A stretch of 64,000 bases of DNA from Synanceia verrucosa (GCA_029721515.1 CM056561.1:5232001-5296000), one strand, 5' to 3'; positions 23,654-36,146 are shown, numbered from the stretch's first letter. Numbers and translations: made by a program. The notes: a model not told the origin generated them from the letters alone.

Positions 23654-24146
23654 TTAACTCTTTGAGTGCCGTTGACATATTTCAATGACATTTAAAATCC
23701 GATGCTTGAGTGCCATCAACGTAATAATATTTCAAAGTGATTTTTCTGCAGCAGGTCGCCGATCGTGGTCTCCTGCAGCCTGTGAGTAATTTTGGGCTTC
23801 TGGGAGATGTAGTCAGAGCATAAAGAGATGGTATACACCACAGAGATGAAAGCAGGAAGTAGAGACGATCGAGATCAGAGAGCAAAGCAAACATCTGGAC
23901 AAAAAGTAGTGATTTTGGTGAAAGTGGCCTCTACTCTACCTCTGATAAAACAAGAATAGAAAAAGGTAAAAACAAACATTTTTTTCACGATGAAATAGAG
24001 AGTCTCTTCTTTCATTTAATCTATTCAGTGTTTTCAGAGTCATCATATAAAATATTCTTTGGGTCTAGAAATACGACTCAAAATGGGAAAAACGCTGGCA
24101 CAAGGCACTTTCTGTTTTAAAAACCGGCTGGCACTCGATGAGTTAA
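23654..24146 (+). mobile_element. TTAA-type MITE, complete copy with duplicated 5' end (family member 4)
   Basis: TTAA at 23654-23657 and at 24143-24146 flank the element. The left end is CTCTTTGAGTGCCGTTGACA and the right end, reverse-complemented, is CTCATCGAGTGCCAGCCGG: inverted ends sharing GAGTGCC. About 46 bases in, the terminal motif recurs as CTTGAGTGCCATCAACGTAA, followed by TTTCAAAGTG, so the 5' terminus is tandemly duplicated. Interior blocks match the other members. This is the best reference copy for the family in the window. It has no transposase. Confidence 0.9.
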
Positions 24147-24771
24147 ACATCACTTTGCATATATTTGATAGCAGTTCAAAGATAATTCTGAGTAATCAAT
24201 TTGTGGAAGGGAAAGACGTTCACATCAGAGCGCTGCATTAACTGAGGCAGAGTCAAAATACTTGAGCGCATGCATTTGCACTGACTGACATGAATGTGTT
24301 AACGCCATCTGCTAATGGTTATTAGCAGGTTGCTTGACATGCCACCTCTGTCTGGGTAATCTTGACAGACTGTCAGACTGGCTCCTAATGTTCAAACCTC
24401 TGACACCTTCATCATGCACACACACAATCTGATTCAACAGGTGAGACTAAACACGTGTCACATGGTACAGTCAGGCATCAGCTGACACGTTAAGATTAAA
24501 TGTAGAACATTTTGCACATTTTCCTCATTTTCAACCACATCCCAACACTGCTCCTCTCTCTGCTGCTTTCTCTGATCCCTTCTCTTGGTGAGGAGTGTAA
24601 ATGTGGTCAAACAGGCTGTAATTCAGGCCCCAGTGAGTCGGGCTCCATTTGCAGATATGTAGATGCCTTCATCTTCTCCATTTCTCTCACAGGGGCCCCT
24701 TCCTAACACGCATTAAACAGATCTTAAGAACATCTCCATTCATCATTGCCACCACGCTCATGCATCAACGC

Positions 24772-24774
<3 letters not shown>

Positions 24775-24818
<44 letters not shown>
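24775..24818. repeat. (TG)n microsatellite
   Basis: About 22 uninterrupted TG units. Confidence 0.96.
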
Positions 24819-24819
<1 letters not shown>

Positions 24820-25829
24820 CCCTCAGGGGCCTACTGTCGGTTCAGAGAGGGGGTGATGTAGGAAGATTAATACTGGTGTGACGGGAGAACCATGCCAGGG
24901 AGGAAGGGTCACTCATTACCCATCTGACCGGCCATCTCCAACACACACACACAGAAGGCAGCTGCAATAAGAAGCTTCTGTAAACTTCTCTCCATCATCT
25001 TATTTCCTGCTTTTGTTAACTTCGTCCACGCTCTCCTCTCCTCTTTTTTCCCCATTTGTCTTTCGGCTGCCTGCCGGATTTTTATCACCACTGATGAAAT
25101 ATATCACTATAGGCTTGTTAAGTTTCGGACAAAATGAAAGTGTATAAAATGAAGTGACTGTCTGCGGGCTCATCTTTACGGTCAGAGTGTGGAGGATGCA
25201 CGGATGAAGAGGAGATGGGATGTGGTGGAGACAGGAGAGGGGTCAAACACTGCAATTACTGCCCAATTGATTTCCACTGGTGTGACGGAGAGAATAAGTG
25301 TTACACCGTCAATGTGCACTCAACCTGGCAGGGAGAAAGAGGAAGAGAGGAGGGAGGGAGAGAAAGAGAGGATGCCTCTACCAGTCCATTCATTCATTCA
25401 GTCATTAATTATCATTTCATTCCTTTCATATCTGAATTTATTCATTCAAGTTGCAGATGATGATGTACAAATCAGAAAAAGCCTAAAATATCCACACTGG
25501 AATGTGTTTAAATGCATCCTAACTGTACTGCATTTTTTGGCAATATATAGACGCGCCTCTCACTTCAGAGTGACATCTTCTCGGCTGGGAGAGCTGTGCA
25601 GCAATGAGCCTCAAACCACAGCTCCTAAGATGTCATTTAGTCTCATTTAAGACACTTAATAGGTTACAATGATGACATACATACAATTTCCCACATTTCA
25701 GAGTTTTTGTTTTTCTATACATTATCTACACATAATCTTTCATTCCATCTGCCATAGTCATCCTGAACACCCTGAAATGGAACATTGCATTCTTCAACAT
25801 GCACTGGTCACCTTTTTAATGTATTTTTA

Positions 25830-25965
25830 GATGTATTTGCTCACTTTTATTATGTCCTTGGAAAGTGTAAATGTGTTGTGTGTGTATGTTGTGAGCCATG
25901 TCAAAGACGAATTTCTGTCACCATTTGGGACAGACAATAAAAGCATTTCATTCAGATTGCACGAT
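25830..25965 (+). repeat. Retrotransposon-like 3' tail
   Basis: GTCAAAGACGAATTTCTGTC, then CCATTTGGGACAGACAATAAAAG, resembles the 'GAATTTC...GGGA...AATAAAG' tails that end many teleost LINE copies. No coding part of a LINE is seen upstream. The family is not assigned. Confidence 0.4.
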
Positions 25966-26070
25966 TTTAAAAACTTGTGCTGGAAGCTTGAGATGACCTC
26001 ACCCCATTGGTACTGGCAATGTTTTTAGAACAGTGAGGGAGGCAAAAGGAATACTTGGGAGCAGTGGCAG

Positions 26071-26106
26071 CAGTGGCATCATTATATAAAATATTCTTAA
26101 GCCCCC

Positions 26107-26137
<31 letters not shown>

Positions 26138-26303
26138 ACAAAAAAGTGCAGTGTCCAGAATGGACATTTGTTTTTGCTCCTACCCCTCAAAAAGTCTTTG
26201 CACGCCATTATATATACACATAATATAAATGAGGCTATATATCGCCACTTACCCTCATCTGGGGGCTAAGCCTCCCCATCCTTAATACCTAGTGACGCTC
26301 CTG
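26071..26303 (-). mobile_element. Small hAT MITE, second copy, inverted
   Basis: The left end is CAGTGGCATCATTATATAAA and the right end, reverse-complemented, is CAGGAGCGTCACTAGGTATT, the same ends as at 21688 in the opposite orientation. The shared interior includes AAAAAGTCTTTGCACGCCAT. A poly-C/poly-T run (26103-26138) lies inside. Flanking octamers AGTGGCAG and CTTAGCAG match only partly, so the target duplication is weak. Confidence 0.8.
26103..26138. repeat. Poly-C followed by poly-T tract
   Basis: About 14 C then about 22 T within the MITE at 26071-26303. It explains the Lys- and Gly-rich minus-strand frames here. Confidence 0.95.
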
Positions 26304-27324
26304 CTTAGCAGATGGAGGGCAGGGATGGTGCCATGAAGGCAGACTCATGCTTCCTCTGAGGTTTTACAGAAGTGTGAGAAGGTCCCATCACGTTATCTGG
26401 TGAAAATAACAATCCTACAACACACCCCTACTCCTCTCAGCTCCTCTCATATCCTTCCTTCTTATCCTCTCTGTTGTCCAAGTTTCTCCTTCCACCCTCC
26501 ACCTCTGTCTCCTTCCTCGAGGGCCAGACTGTGGTCTGTCGATAGCATCAGTGGAAAACTTTTTGGAAACCTCAGTGAAATTATTTGATTACAACCTCCC
26601 ATTACTTGCTGGTTTGGAGGCATTAGAAGCTCGCTGAGAAGTAATGATTTCCATTTTGTGTTGGAGTTGTAATACAATATTTTCTGTGGTTTCTTTCCAA
26701 GGACAGCGTGTAACAGTTTGGTTGTTTAGACTTCTCTAAATTGACATTGTCTACATGGAAAGACAGAATTAAATGGGTGAAAGAATTAAAATGCTCCACT
26801 ACACAAAAATGGAAAACTTGTGTAATTATTTACCAAACCTCCTAAATTGTGCACCAAACAAAGATGAATGTGATCCTGTGGGGAAAGCACGTGTTAGTCT
26901 GCAGCAGTTGACTAATTAGTCAAAAGTCACAGAATTATGACCCTGCAGAACAATAGGAGAGAGATGAGGACTAATTAAGGCTACCTTGTCTCTCACCAGC
27001 AATTAAAAAACAACACAGCTCTGCAAATTTTCACCCCAAATCTCTCCAACTCTTTGTCTTTCCTCCTCAAACCATCTCGGCCCAATTTATCCCTTTCATT
27101 CATCTCCGGGAAAGCATGCTCCATCATTTTTATGTCATTAAAGGTTATGAAAATCAGAGTGCCATGGCAGAGGAGTCTGGGATGAGAGAGACTCGCATAA
27201 AAGGACAACAAAGAAGAGAGGTTAAAGGAGGAGAGGATGAGGGGGGTTGATGACGTGGTTCATCTGGTAGCGGGGGATATTTACAGGCTGTGTTTGTACC
27301 TGTGCATATACAGTAGCATTTGGT

Positions 27325-27379
27325 TGTGTGTGTGTGTGTGTATAAACACAGCTCATTTATGAGTCTATGTATGTGTGCA

Positions 27380-27441
<62 letters not shown>

Positions 27442-27476
27442 AACACAGCTCATTTATGAGTCTATGTATGTGTGCA

Positions 27477-27509
<33 letters not shown>
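27325..27509. repeat. Duplicated unit embedded in GT microsatellites
   Basis: The segment TATAAACACAGCTCATTTATGAGTCTATGTATGTGTGCATGCGTGTG occurs twice, starting near 27341 and near 27438, each flanked by GT runs (27325-27341, 27390-27438, 27480-27509). The two units are almost identical, pointing to a recent tandem duplication, probably by slippage or unequal exchange in the GT tracts. Confidence 0.9.
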
Positions 27510-27514
<5 letters not shown>

Positions 27515-27708
27515 AGATTGGGCTGTTTGGCAGGTAGAAGGCTGTGAGTGCAGCCTGTCACAGCCCAGCCCTGATTACTCTGCACCATTCATCAAAGTGT
27601 CACCTCCATGACAGCCGCTAATAAATATACTGCCACAGACCCCCACTCGCACCTGGCAGCGCAGCGCACACTCTCACACTCACACACATACCATACCCCC
27701 CTCACCTC

Positions 27709-27711
<3 letters not shown>

Positions 27712-27742
<31 letters not shown>
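27712..27742. repeat. (CA)n microsatellite
   Basis: About 15 uninterrupted CA units in a Thr-His-generating frame. Confidence 0.95.
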
Positions 27743-27745
<3 letters not shown>

Positions 27746-27789
27746 TGCCACCCCCAGCACCCCGATGAAGCACCAAACACAGCTCGAAC

Positions 27790-27920
27790 AGCATCACATC
27801 CTAGAGCTCATTTGCTAATTGCTGCAATTCCCATCAATTCTGTTTCTGTCTTGTTCCACGTCAACAGGAGCGAGAGGATTTAAATAAATTAATGAATTAT
27901 ATAAATAACCAATGGGGAAA
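27790..27920. promoter_or_regulatory. Candidate conserved regulatory block
   Basis: Contains GAGCTCATTTGCTAATTGC, GCAATTCCCATCAATT and AAATAAATTAATGAATTATATA. It is dense in homeodomain/POU-like cores and free of simple repeats. The resemblance to a conserved enhancer is inference. Confidence 0.3.
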
Positions 27921-28194
27921 CAAGTTGCATTACTTCCTTCCACATCTTTGGCCCCGCACCTCTTTACTGTCATGCTATGACATGATGTATCTTCCCTGTT
28001 TTTAATTGTAAGCACACTCATGAATACCAAGAAAAACACACACACAAGCTTCTTATCTTCAACAAGACTTAATGGGCTGTTGTTTAATGCACAGTGCCCC
28101 AGCTGTTCCACTTTATGCTTGAAAACGTCTCTGCATCTATGCACACATCCTGAAACTGCATAGCTTGATATGCAATATGTCTCATTCCTAGCAG

Positions 28195-28315
28195 CCAGAG
28201 TTATTGCAGAGCAAACTTCTGAAATGGTTCGGCATTGAAATGTTTCAACGGGCCATAAAAAAGCAGCGACTGTTGCCTCAAAAATGTGCATTTGCATGTA
28301 ATTGCTGGTTCGCTT
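28195..28315. promoter_or_regulatory. Candidate conserved regulatory block
   Basis: Non-repetitive sequence with GGGCCATAAAAAAG, AATGTGCATTTGCATGTAATTGC (an octamer-like ATTTGCAT) and AACTTCTGAAATGG. It looks like conserved non-coding DNA; unproven. Confidence 0.28.
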
Positions 28316-28527
28316 TGCCTTCTTCTACTTCGTTTGTAGTCAGCGTGGGACACACACCCATGTGGTCATCTCTCCTCTGTTTGCTATGATTGTGACTGTA
28401 ATGATTTGTTTTCTTATTCTGAGAGCAGCATCTGATCTCCGACTCCTGTCTCGACACTGGCAGATGCTCGTCGGCTCCCCCTGTTGGGAGACAGATGAAG
28501 CGTGTGACTCAACAGGGCTGTATGAGC

Positions 28528-28540
28528 GTGTGTGTGTGTG

Positions 28541-28582
<42 letters not shown>

Positions 28583-28719
28583 ACAATGCGTGGGACTTTG
28601 GTGATCTGGTGGCGGAAGCGTGGATATCGGTATATCCTGCGCTGGAAGTTGTCCTTGCCAAGCTGTGTGTGTGTTTGTGTGTGTCTGTGTGTGTCTGCGT
28701 GTGTGTGTGTGTGTGTGTG
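28528..28719. repeat. Two adjacent GT microsatellites
   Basis: GT runs at 28528-28579 and, with TC/TTT interruptions, at 28664-28719, separated by about 84 bases of unique sequence. They generate overlapping 60-220 codon frames on both strands, none of which is a gene. Confidence 0.94.
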
Positions 28720-29399
28720 AACACAAGGCCGTGGGCATGCTGTGCGGGCAGATGGCATCGCTGCATTGCCGGGCCACCCTGGCTAACAGGGGGAGGACAG
28801 GGAGAAGGTGGGAGAGGAGGAGGAGGAAAAGAAAGACAGGGACGGGTGAGGAAACTGTGAAAGTGGGAGTGAGCAGTGGATGAGGAAGAGGTTGAACACA
28901 TGAGTTATTACAAGGAAGATAGGGTTGATGAGGTGATGAATGAATGCAGGAGGAGGAGGAAAGTGAAACTGCCAAGCCACCAGCGCTCTCATTTTTGTCC
29001 AATTCATCCTCCCACGCATTTCAACACAAAACTTTTAAAATATACTACACTCATATGATTCCCTTCATTTTTGCTCTTCCGATCCAAATGTGATTCTGTG
29101 GCGGTCAGTGTTGCCAGCTGGGCTCCGGTTTGTGCTGTGTGCATATATGGGTGTGTGTTGGCGTGTGCTGCATGCCTGCTGGGCAGCGGGGCTGGGCCAG
29201 GTGTGGAGAGGGAGCAGTGGGAAGATTGGGAACAGTGGGCCTGTTAATTAGAGAGGGGTGATTAATGGGAGAGAAGAGAAGGAGCACTGTGTTCGGGAGC
29301 AAAGATGAAGGAGGGGTTGAAGGGAGGAGGCAAGGGGTAAACTATTTGGGAAATATGTGATCATGTAAAAAATTAAGAGTGGTGAAAAAACCTTGTCGG

Positions 29400-29695
29400 T
29401 ACTCCAGATGCACAATCTGTGTAATCTAGCGTATCATACGTTACAATACCTATACATGTGTGAATCTTTGATGATGTCTGCCTGGGGATCCTGTGCGTAA
29501 TTGAGATGTAAGAAGTGGCGTTGTGACAAACACTCCTCAGGGGATGTGGCGTGTAAACACCAATCATTTGGCAGATGCGCCGTGAGCAAATTGGCAGTGT
29601 ATTCCCCGTGGCCGAGCCACACACCATTATCAGGATTGAGACTAATCTTGTGCCTTCTCCCATATGAGGAGCAATTAATTCACACCGAATCAAAC
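29400..29695. promoter_or_regulatory. Candidate conserved regulatory block, about 300 bases
   Basis: An unusually long stretch with no simple repeats, balanced composition and motifs such as GCGTAATTGAGATG, CACCAATCATTTGGCAG, TTATCAGGATTGAGACTAATC and GAGCAATTAATTCAC. The 150-codon minus-strand frame covering it (29373-29825) has no recognisable domain. Its openness may only reflect composition. Of all blocks in the window, this texture most resembles a vertebrate conserved non-coding element. Confidence 0.35.
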
Positions 29696-30159
29696 TGAAA
29701 GAGAAGAGAGTGAGGAGTGGAAAAAAGTAAAGGAGATTGAGCGACGGGGAGGAAAAGAGTGGCGGTTTGTGAGGAGGGAGAGAGCAGCCAGAGAGAAGTT
29801 TGTGTGGAGTTTGATGCATTTTCACAGAGATGGAAACACTGAAAGCAAAACTAAAAGGAGCATTTGTTTTTCAGAGTCCCTCTCTGAATTCAGTCTTGTT
29901 CTTAACTGGGGTAAAGCTTTCCACAAAAGCTCGCAGAGAGGAGGATAAATGACAAATGAGGAAGGCAGGATGAGGAACTGGAGTGCAAAAGCAAGAGAAA
30001 ATTGACTTGAGAGGGCGTCCTGTGACGCAGCCGAACATTTATAAATGTATTTCCACAAAGATTTGACACCCTGATAGTTTTACACTATGTGTGTTTCTAG
30101 AAAGATGACACTTACAAGGAATCATTAATGGGAGGCTTTCCACGTTCTCACCTCAATCC

Positions 30160-30480
30160 AGACTTGAGGCATTGTAGTGGAGAGCCTGCGCAGTCAGACG
30201 CCGAGCCATTATTTCTAGTCTGATTGCTCCGTGGCCAGTGCGATTAAGGAAGAAGACTAAAAGGTAATTTTTCACTATGATGGACAGAAGGAGAGAGAAA
30301 AGTAGAGCTGGTCTCAGTTTAATCTCCTGCAGAGGGAGGGAGTGAGGGAGGGACAGCAGCGAGAGGAGGGAAGCTATCGTTTCCAGGGATACAGCACCTA
30401 AATTAATCACCTGACCTGATGGCCTTTTGGATAAGATAAGTAGCATTATAATAAGGAAGGCCATAAAAAAGAGCAGACGG
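30160..30480. promoter_or_regulatory. Candidate conserved regulatory blocks (pair)
   Basis: Two non-repetitive segments (about 30160-30250 and 30385-30470) flank a purine-rich tract. They carry GAGCCATTATTTCTAGTCTG, CCTAAATTAATCACCTGACC and TTGGATAAGATAAG, the last a GATA-like site. The overlapping 113-codon frame on the minus strand is hydrophobic, but it has no recognised family and crosses low-complexity sequence. Confidence 0.28.
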
Positions 30481-31185
30481 AGCTGACAAGCCAAGGGAGA
30501 CTATTCAAAGTGTGTCTCTCTCTTTGCCAGACACACATATACAGTAATGATTGGTCATTTAACCTTCTTTATTATTCCAGTGAAATAATTTTACCCCATC
30601 GTAGGGCAGTTTGTACTTGTGAAAAGACAGAGGGGACAAAAGAAAAAAAAAAGAGAGTTGGATATACAGTGAAGGAATTACAGCCAGAGGACAACAGAGA
30701 GACGGTGACAGAGGTGGTTTTGAAAGCTCTTGTAATTCATCACCTTGTTGCAGGAAAGCCAGGTTGTGTACGTAATTCTAAGTGCCGATCACAACTTCAC
30801 AGAGGAGGAGCAGAGAGATAAAGCAACACTTCACGCTGCTCAATAACAGTGTGTTTGGTAACTTTATGGAAGATTTATCTCAGACACCATAAAGTGTCAG
30901 AGAGGATGATGCCCGGCTGAAAAGAAGGACGACAAAGAGCTGCAGTCTTAAAACAAACACTCAGATGAATTGAACCTGCTGCAGGTATTTAGCAGATGTG
31001 GAACGGGACACGATAAATGTACGTTGATTATGGGGTAAAGGTTCAGTACCTTTTCAGTATAACAGGGAAAACTAAGAAAATACTGAATATAACTTTAATT
31101 TACTAAATTATAAACATTTAATAGTTGCTCATTGACCATTACTGTTAATTTAACAGTTTAACAGGACTTAAATATTGCCGTATTT

Positions 31186-31643
31186 TTAACTCTTTGAGTG
31201 CCATTGACATACTGTATTTCAATGTCATTTAAAATCTGATGTTTGAGTACCATCGATGTAAAAAATATGTCAAAGTGGTTTTCGCTGTCGCTGATCGCGG
31301 TCTCCTGCAGCCTGTGAGTAATGCTGGGGCTTCTGGGAGATGTAGTTGGAACATAAAGAGATGGTATACGCCACAGAGATCAAAGCAGGAAGTGGAGACG
31401 ATCGAGATTAGAGAGAAAAAAGGACGGATTCTGGACAAAAAGTGGCATTTTTGGTGAAAGTGGCCTCTACCTCTGATAAAACAAGAATGGAACAAGGTAA
31501 AAACAAACATTTTTTTTCATGATGAAATAGAGAGTCTCTTCTTTTATTTGAGCTATTCAGTGTTTTCAGAGTCATAGTACAAAATATTCTGTGGGTCTTG
31601 AAATATGACTCAAAATAGGCAAAAATGCTGGAACAAGGCACTT
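31186..31643 (+). mobile_element. TTAA-type MITE, 3'-truncated (family member 5)
   Basis: TTAA at 31186-31189 leads into CTCTTTGAGTGCCATTGACA, and a second terminal unit (GTTTGAGTACCATCGATGTA) follows about 50 bases later, as at 23654. Interior blocks are intact through ACAAGGCACTT at 31643, where family similarity stops before the 3' inverted end. No right TTAA is present. Confidence 0.85.
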
Positions 31644-32200
31644 GTTCACACAACTAAATGTTTAAAACGTATCCACAGATACACCTGACTTCAGTTGAAC
31701 AGAGTCGATTCACAGTTTGATGCAAATCATTAAGCTTGATTAATCCGACTATCAAGGCCAAAACAGATAATGTACACAGCATATACAGAGCATGAAAATC
31801 TACTGTTGTTAGCATTATTGAATTATAGTTTATGTTTAACATACATCACCACTGTGCTACATGCATCCGGGCTTAACGTTTTGTGCATGCTATGACAAAA
31901 TATCCTCGTTTCAACCATCATTAGTGGCTTATTAATGAACAAAGAGGAAACAATCAAGTCAGATGCTTTTTCCGATGTGTGACTGTTTACAAGTCTTAAG
32001 CATCAGTGTGTGCTCTGCCCAGCATCATCATTACTAAATATGCTTGAAATCAACTCTGTTTCGTCAAAACATTAATATCTTTCATCACCGACAGTTGCCA
32101 ACACCTTTCCTCTCAGTGCTGTCCTGGCAACTTAACCAGAGAAAGATGTTCATCAGCTTGTTATGTCAATCTCTGCAACCCCCCGCACTGAAGTTTTAGC

Positions 32201-32237
<37 letters not shown>

Positions 32238-32547
32238 CACTTGTGCGCATCAGCACTACTTTTGAATAGAGCCTGTCGGCTCTCTTGCGGTCCCAGTTTC
32301 GCTCCCGTTGACTGATTGTGTGTGTGCATTTCCTGCAGAGCAAACATGTTAGTGCGTCTGTTCTCACAGTGGGCAAACAGTGAAGGAGGCTGCTGAGCGG
32401 TGTTAATGGGGAGGAGAAGGAGCAGACTGGGGAGGCAGCACAGGAGGTGATAGAGGGGAGAAGGGTTCGAATTTAATGTGGAGAGAGATCTGCATCAGAG
32501 CTCAATGCAGGTGTTTATGTGCGTCACACACACGCAGAAGTGGGTAT

Positions 32548-32595
<48 letters not shown>

Positions 32596-35500
32596 GGGCC
32601 ACAGGGCAACCTTGGAAAAACTCTACTAATTGCAACCACTGGGTTTTACCTGAGGGTCTTCTCTGGCTAATATCATTAGCTAATCTGCTGTGTGTTGTCC
32701 CCCTTGCCCTTTCCGTCAGAACGCTGCCGCTCTAGCAGCACAACCAGCGGCATCCAACCACCCCCCCCTTAAAAAAAACAACAAAAAAAAACACTTACAC
32801 CCCATGCCTCCTTCCCAGAGCCCAATGCAGACTGCTGAGTCCGGGCTTGTGCTGCTGGAAGGGTCCTGCATCTGGGCTCCACTGACAAAGAAGATTAATA
32901 CCTCAGCCACACACACACACACACAAGCATGGGCAGACTCACACACATCTACGCCCATGATGCAAGCTACCCTCATGGATCCTCTTCAAATTGCACGCAA
33001 ACACACACCAATTCCAACCTCAATCGAAACCAAAAAAGAGGGAATCGGTGCATCCGACCCTCCCACCGCCCTCTTCCATCCTGCCTCCATTTCTCCAGGC
33101 TGTGGACCACTCCAAGTCTGCCTCCTCATTTCCCCTCCACACCCCCACACCTCCACCCCACTTTAAATAGAATCTCCAGGCCACAGAAAAACAACTTTCT
33201 GCTGATGCGACTACTCCTTCATCCTTCCCATTTTTTCCCCTCATACTCCCACTCCCATCACACACCTATGGTTACCGGGAGTATATGAGCCCCGAGCTCC
33301 GACGTAGACATTACATCTGAGAGAGCTCCTGATGCCCCCTGTGGAGAAAAAGTCCACAAGGCAAACAAGCTCTTAAGAGTCTGTTTCACTTAAAACCAAA
33401 TGCATCCGGCTTGTTCAAAGTAATATACATCAGTGATGCACAAGAGTACGGCTTGATGACAAAGAATCAATAAAGTTTGAATTCAGTGATTCTGTTTCCA
33501 GACACTGCTGTCCAGCTGGCCACATGTTTCAGGGATGATGGCATTTAAAATATCCTGTTGAGAAAGGCAAAAATTTAAAGAGGAGAAGGTTATTTCCACA
33601 TGTGAATTATTTTATAATTACCTCTGTGTGTGTGCGTTCATAGTGAAAACTAGTGTTCATGTGTGGTTTGGCCCATGACAGAGAGGGGACAGAGCCATGA
33701 CCTCCTTTAACCACATTTACCTGTGATAGCTGGCATGACTCAAGCACCACACCTGTCACTGGAGGCCCTGAGTCTTTGTGTGGAAATGTATGAATTTGAG
33801 AGAAAAAAAATGTGCAAAGGACATAAAACATCTTGGAGAGAAAATGAAATGGAAAGACAGAGGCAAATAAAAGGAAAATAATTGACCAAGGGATCAGATA
33901 AAAGAGTGATCACTTAGGCAGGGACTATTCTGGCACATCTGAGCACGCCTAAACGCTTCCCCGTGTCAGCACACTGGCTGCTTCTCAAAGAACAGAAAGA
34001 GAGAGCGACAGAGAGACTGAGACGGAAAGACCAACCATTTAGAGAGAATCTACTGTACATCTGTGCAGAAACCAAAAACAAAAAAAAACAGTCAGGAAAA
34101 GACGTAAAGGAAGAAGGTGACGAAGATGCAGCCATGGTGAGGTTGACGTTTTATCCGCACGCCAGTAAAGGATGGTGATCCAGGTGAGTGGCGACGAGCA
34201 GACACTTTTAGACAGTTTTAGGAGGAAAAACACGAAAAGGCCAGACTTTTACATCAATTAAAAATGAGAAGAATCCCAGTAAAATATTTAAGAGAAAGAG
34301 CAGGAGACGAGCAGTTTGAAGGACGCAGTGTGTGCATGTAAAACTGCACACACACACACACACACACACACAAAGACTGACGATGCACTTCCTGGCCGAG
34401 GTATTTGAGAAGTCATGCACAGTAAATGCCAGTGCAGCGTTGATGCTGAGAGATAATAAATACTGCTCGTAATGTTTTTCTTTTTTTTTTAACTGCTTTT
34501 CTATTACTATAATGGAAAGCAAAGAGCAGGGTTGTCATCCTTTTCATCATCCCAGTATATAACGTGACTTATATATTTTTTATTTAATAATCTAAAACAA
34601 AATTCACAAGTCCTAGCTTATTATTTCCTCAGAAAATTATTAAAATTTATTGTATGGAGTACATATTTAAATTAAAAGAATTGATGATTGTTTCCAATTT
34701 CTATTTTCTACCTCATATGTTAACAAATTTACAATAAGTGATGCTTGTGTTTTTCAAGCCATGACTCATTTTAATCGACGTTTCTCATATTGTATTTCAA
34801 TTTCATTCAAGTGGGACTCCTGCACCGGAGAGAGTGTACACAAAAATAGCAACAAACGTGGTTTAACTGATTTCATATCAGGCTTTATAGCTTCCATGAA
34901 AATATATCAAACTGTCTTTTAGACTGTGTGTGTGAGGGGGAAGAAGCAGAGAGAAAATGTAGGTAATATCATTTAAACCAAAATAATAAAACACTTTTAC
35001 CATGCAATTTTACCATGAGTCATATTTCAATATCAGAATATAAAGGGAAACATTTGTGAGCATTATAAAAATGAATAACTACAGTGGGAAGTGTCATGAT
35101 CAAACTTGTAATGTTGTTTGGGGTATATTGTAGGTGTATGCTTCCACTCTCTCCACCCTATCGGACCGGCATTCCATGTCCTTATAAATAATTCATTTTT
35201 TAATCTGATTTCCCAGAGCGATTCTCACTGTGTTAGTCACATATTCAATAACGGTGCGTGGTGAATAATCTGGCTGTGTGTTTCCGTGATTTTCCCCCAT
35301 GTTCTGTGGAGGGGGGTCTGAGTAGAGGAGGAGGAGGAGGAAGAGAAGCAGACTGAGGTGCATCATCACTCAACATCCCTACAGGTTGACAATGAACAAA
35401 TGCATATATTTCTACAACACATCCATGGTTAGGATTACTCGTCCTTCTCGTCTGGAGCCTGAACATCAGTGTCATCTCCTCCTGCTGCTTCCTCACAGCT

Positions 35501-35925
35501 ACAGATCTGGAGGGCTGGCGACGACTGGTTCAGTGATTAAACTATTTCTCAATCGACAATGAGAGGCAAGTCCAAGCCCAGGGAAGATGGGAAAAATACA
35601 GGGCACTGAATAAATATTCAGATTAAAAAAAAAGAAAGAAAAAAATATATTGATTGCATGATTATATTGTCTCCTTTTTTGTGGAGAAAATCCAAAGAAA
35701 GGCATAAAATGTTCAAGCGATAAACACTGAGCCCTGGACTCACCACACATTCACACCGCACACACTTTCTCACACGCACGCACACGCACACACACACATC
35801 TATATGCTGGACTCATCAAATGTGTACAAACAACATACTGCACAACTGTATGTTCCAGACTGTCATTTTGCAAAACTGCACTGTAACTGTCAGACTTTTA
35901 TATTTCTATTTTTTTTATCTCTCAT
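31644..35925. other. Non-coding stretch with microsatellites
   Basis: Contains GT/CA runs at 32204-32235, 32550-32593 and 34347-34372, pyrimidine-rich sequence near 33050-33170, and AT-rich sequence from about 34500. Frames such as 32690-33166 (+) are Thr/Pro/His-rich composition artefacts. No gene is supported. Confidence 0.55.
32550..32593. repeat. (TG)n microsatellite
   Basis: About 22 uninterrupted GT units. Confidence 0.95.
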
Positions 35926-35929
35926 ATTT

Positions 35930-36146
35930 TATCATAATCTGCACCTTGCATTCCTCGTATGTACCTATTATAGTGTGTGTATATATATATATGGTATGGT
36001 ACATTAGATTATTTTGGTACTTTATTTTTTATTGTATTTTTTGTCTTCTTGAACCCTGCATGTCCCTGTGTGTTTTCCATCTTTCAAGCTGCTGGAACAG
36101 TGAATTTCTCTGTGAGATGAATAAAGTATCTATCTATCTATCTATT
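35930..36146 (+). repeat. Retrotransposon-like 3' tail with (TATC)n
   Basis: CTGCTGGAACAGTGAATTTC, then GATGAATAAAGTATCTATC extending into five TATC units (to 36146), is a common ending of teleost LINE-type insertions. No coding region is recognisable upstream. The family is not assigned. Confidence 0.55.

Noticed and set aside
28340..29002. A 220-codon open frame on the minus strand, the longest in the window
   Set aside because: It runs through two GT/CA microsatellites (Thr-His repeats) and a purine/pyrimidine tract. The opposite strand is also open for the same reason, and there is no domain.
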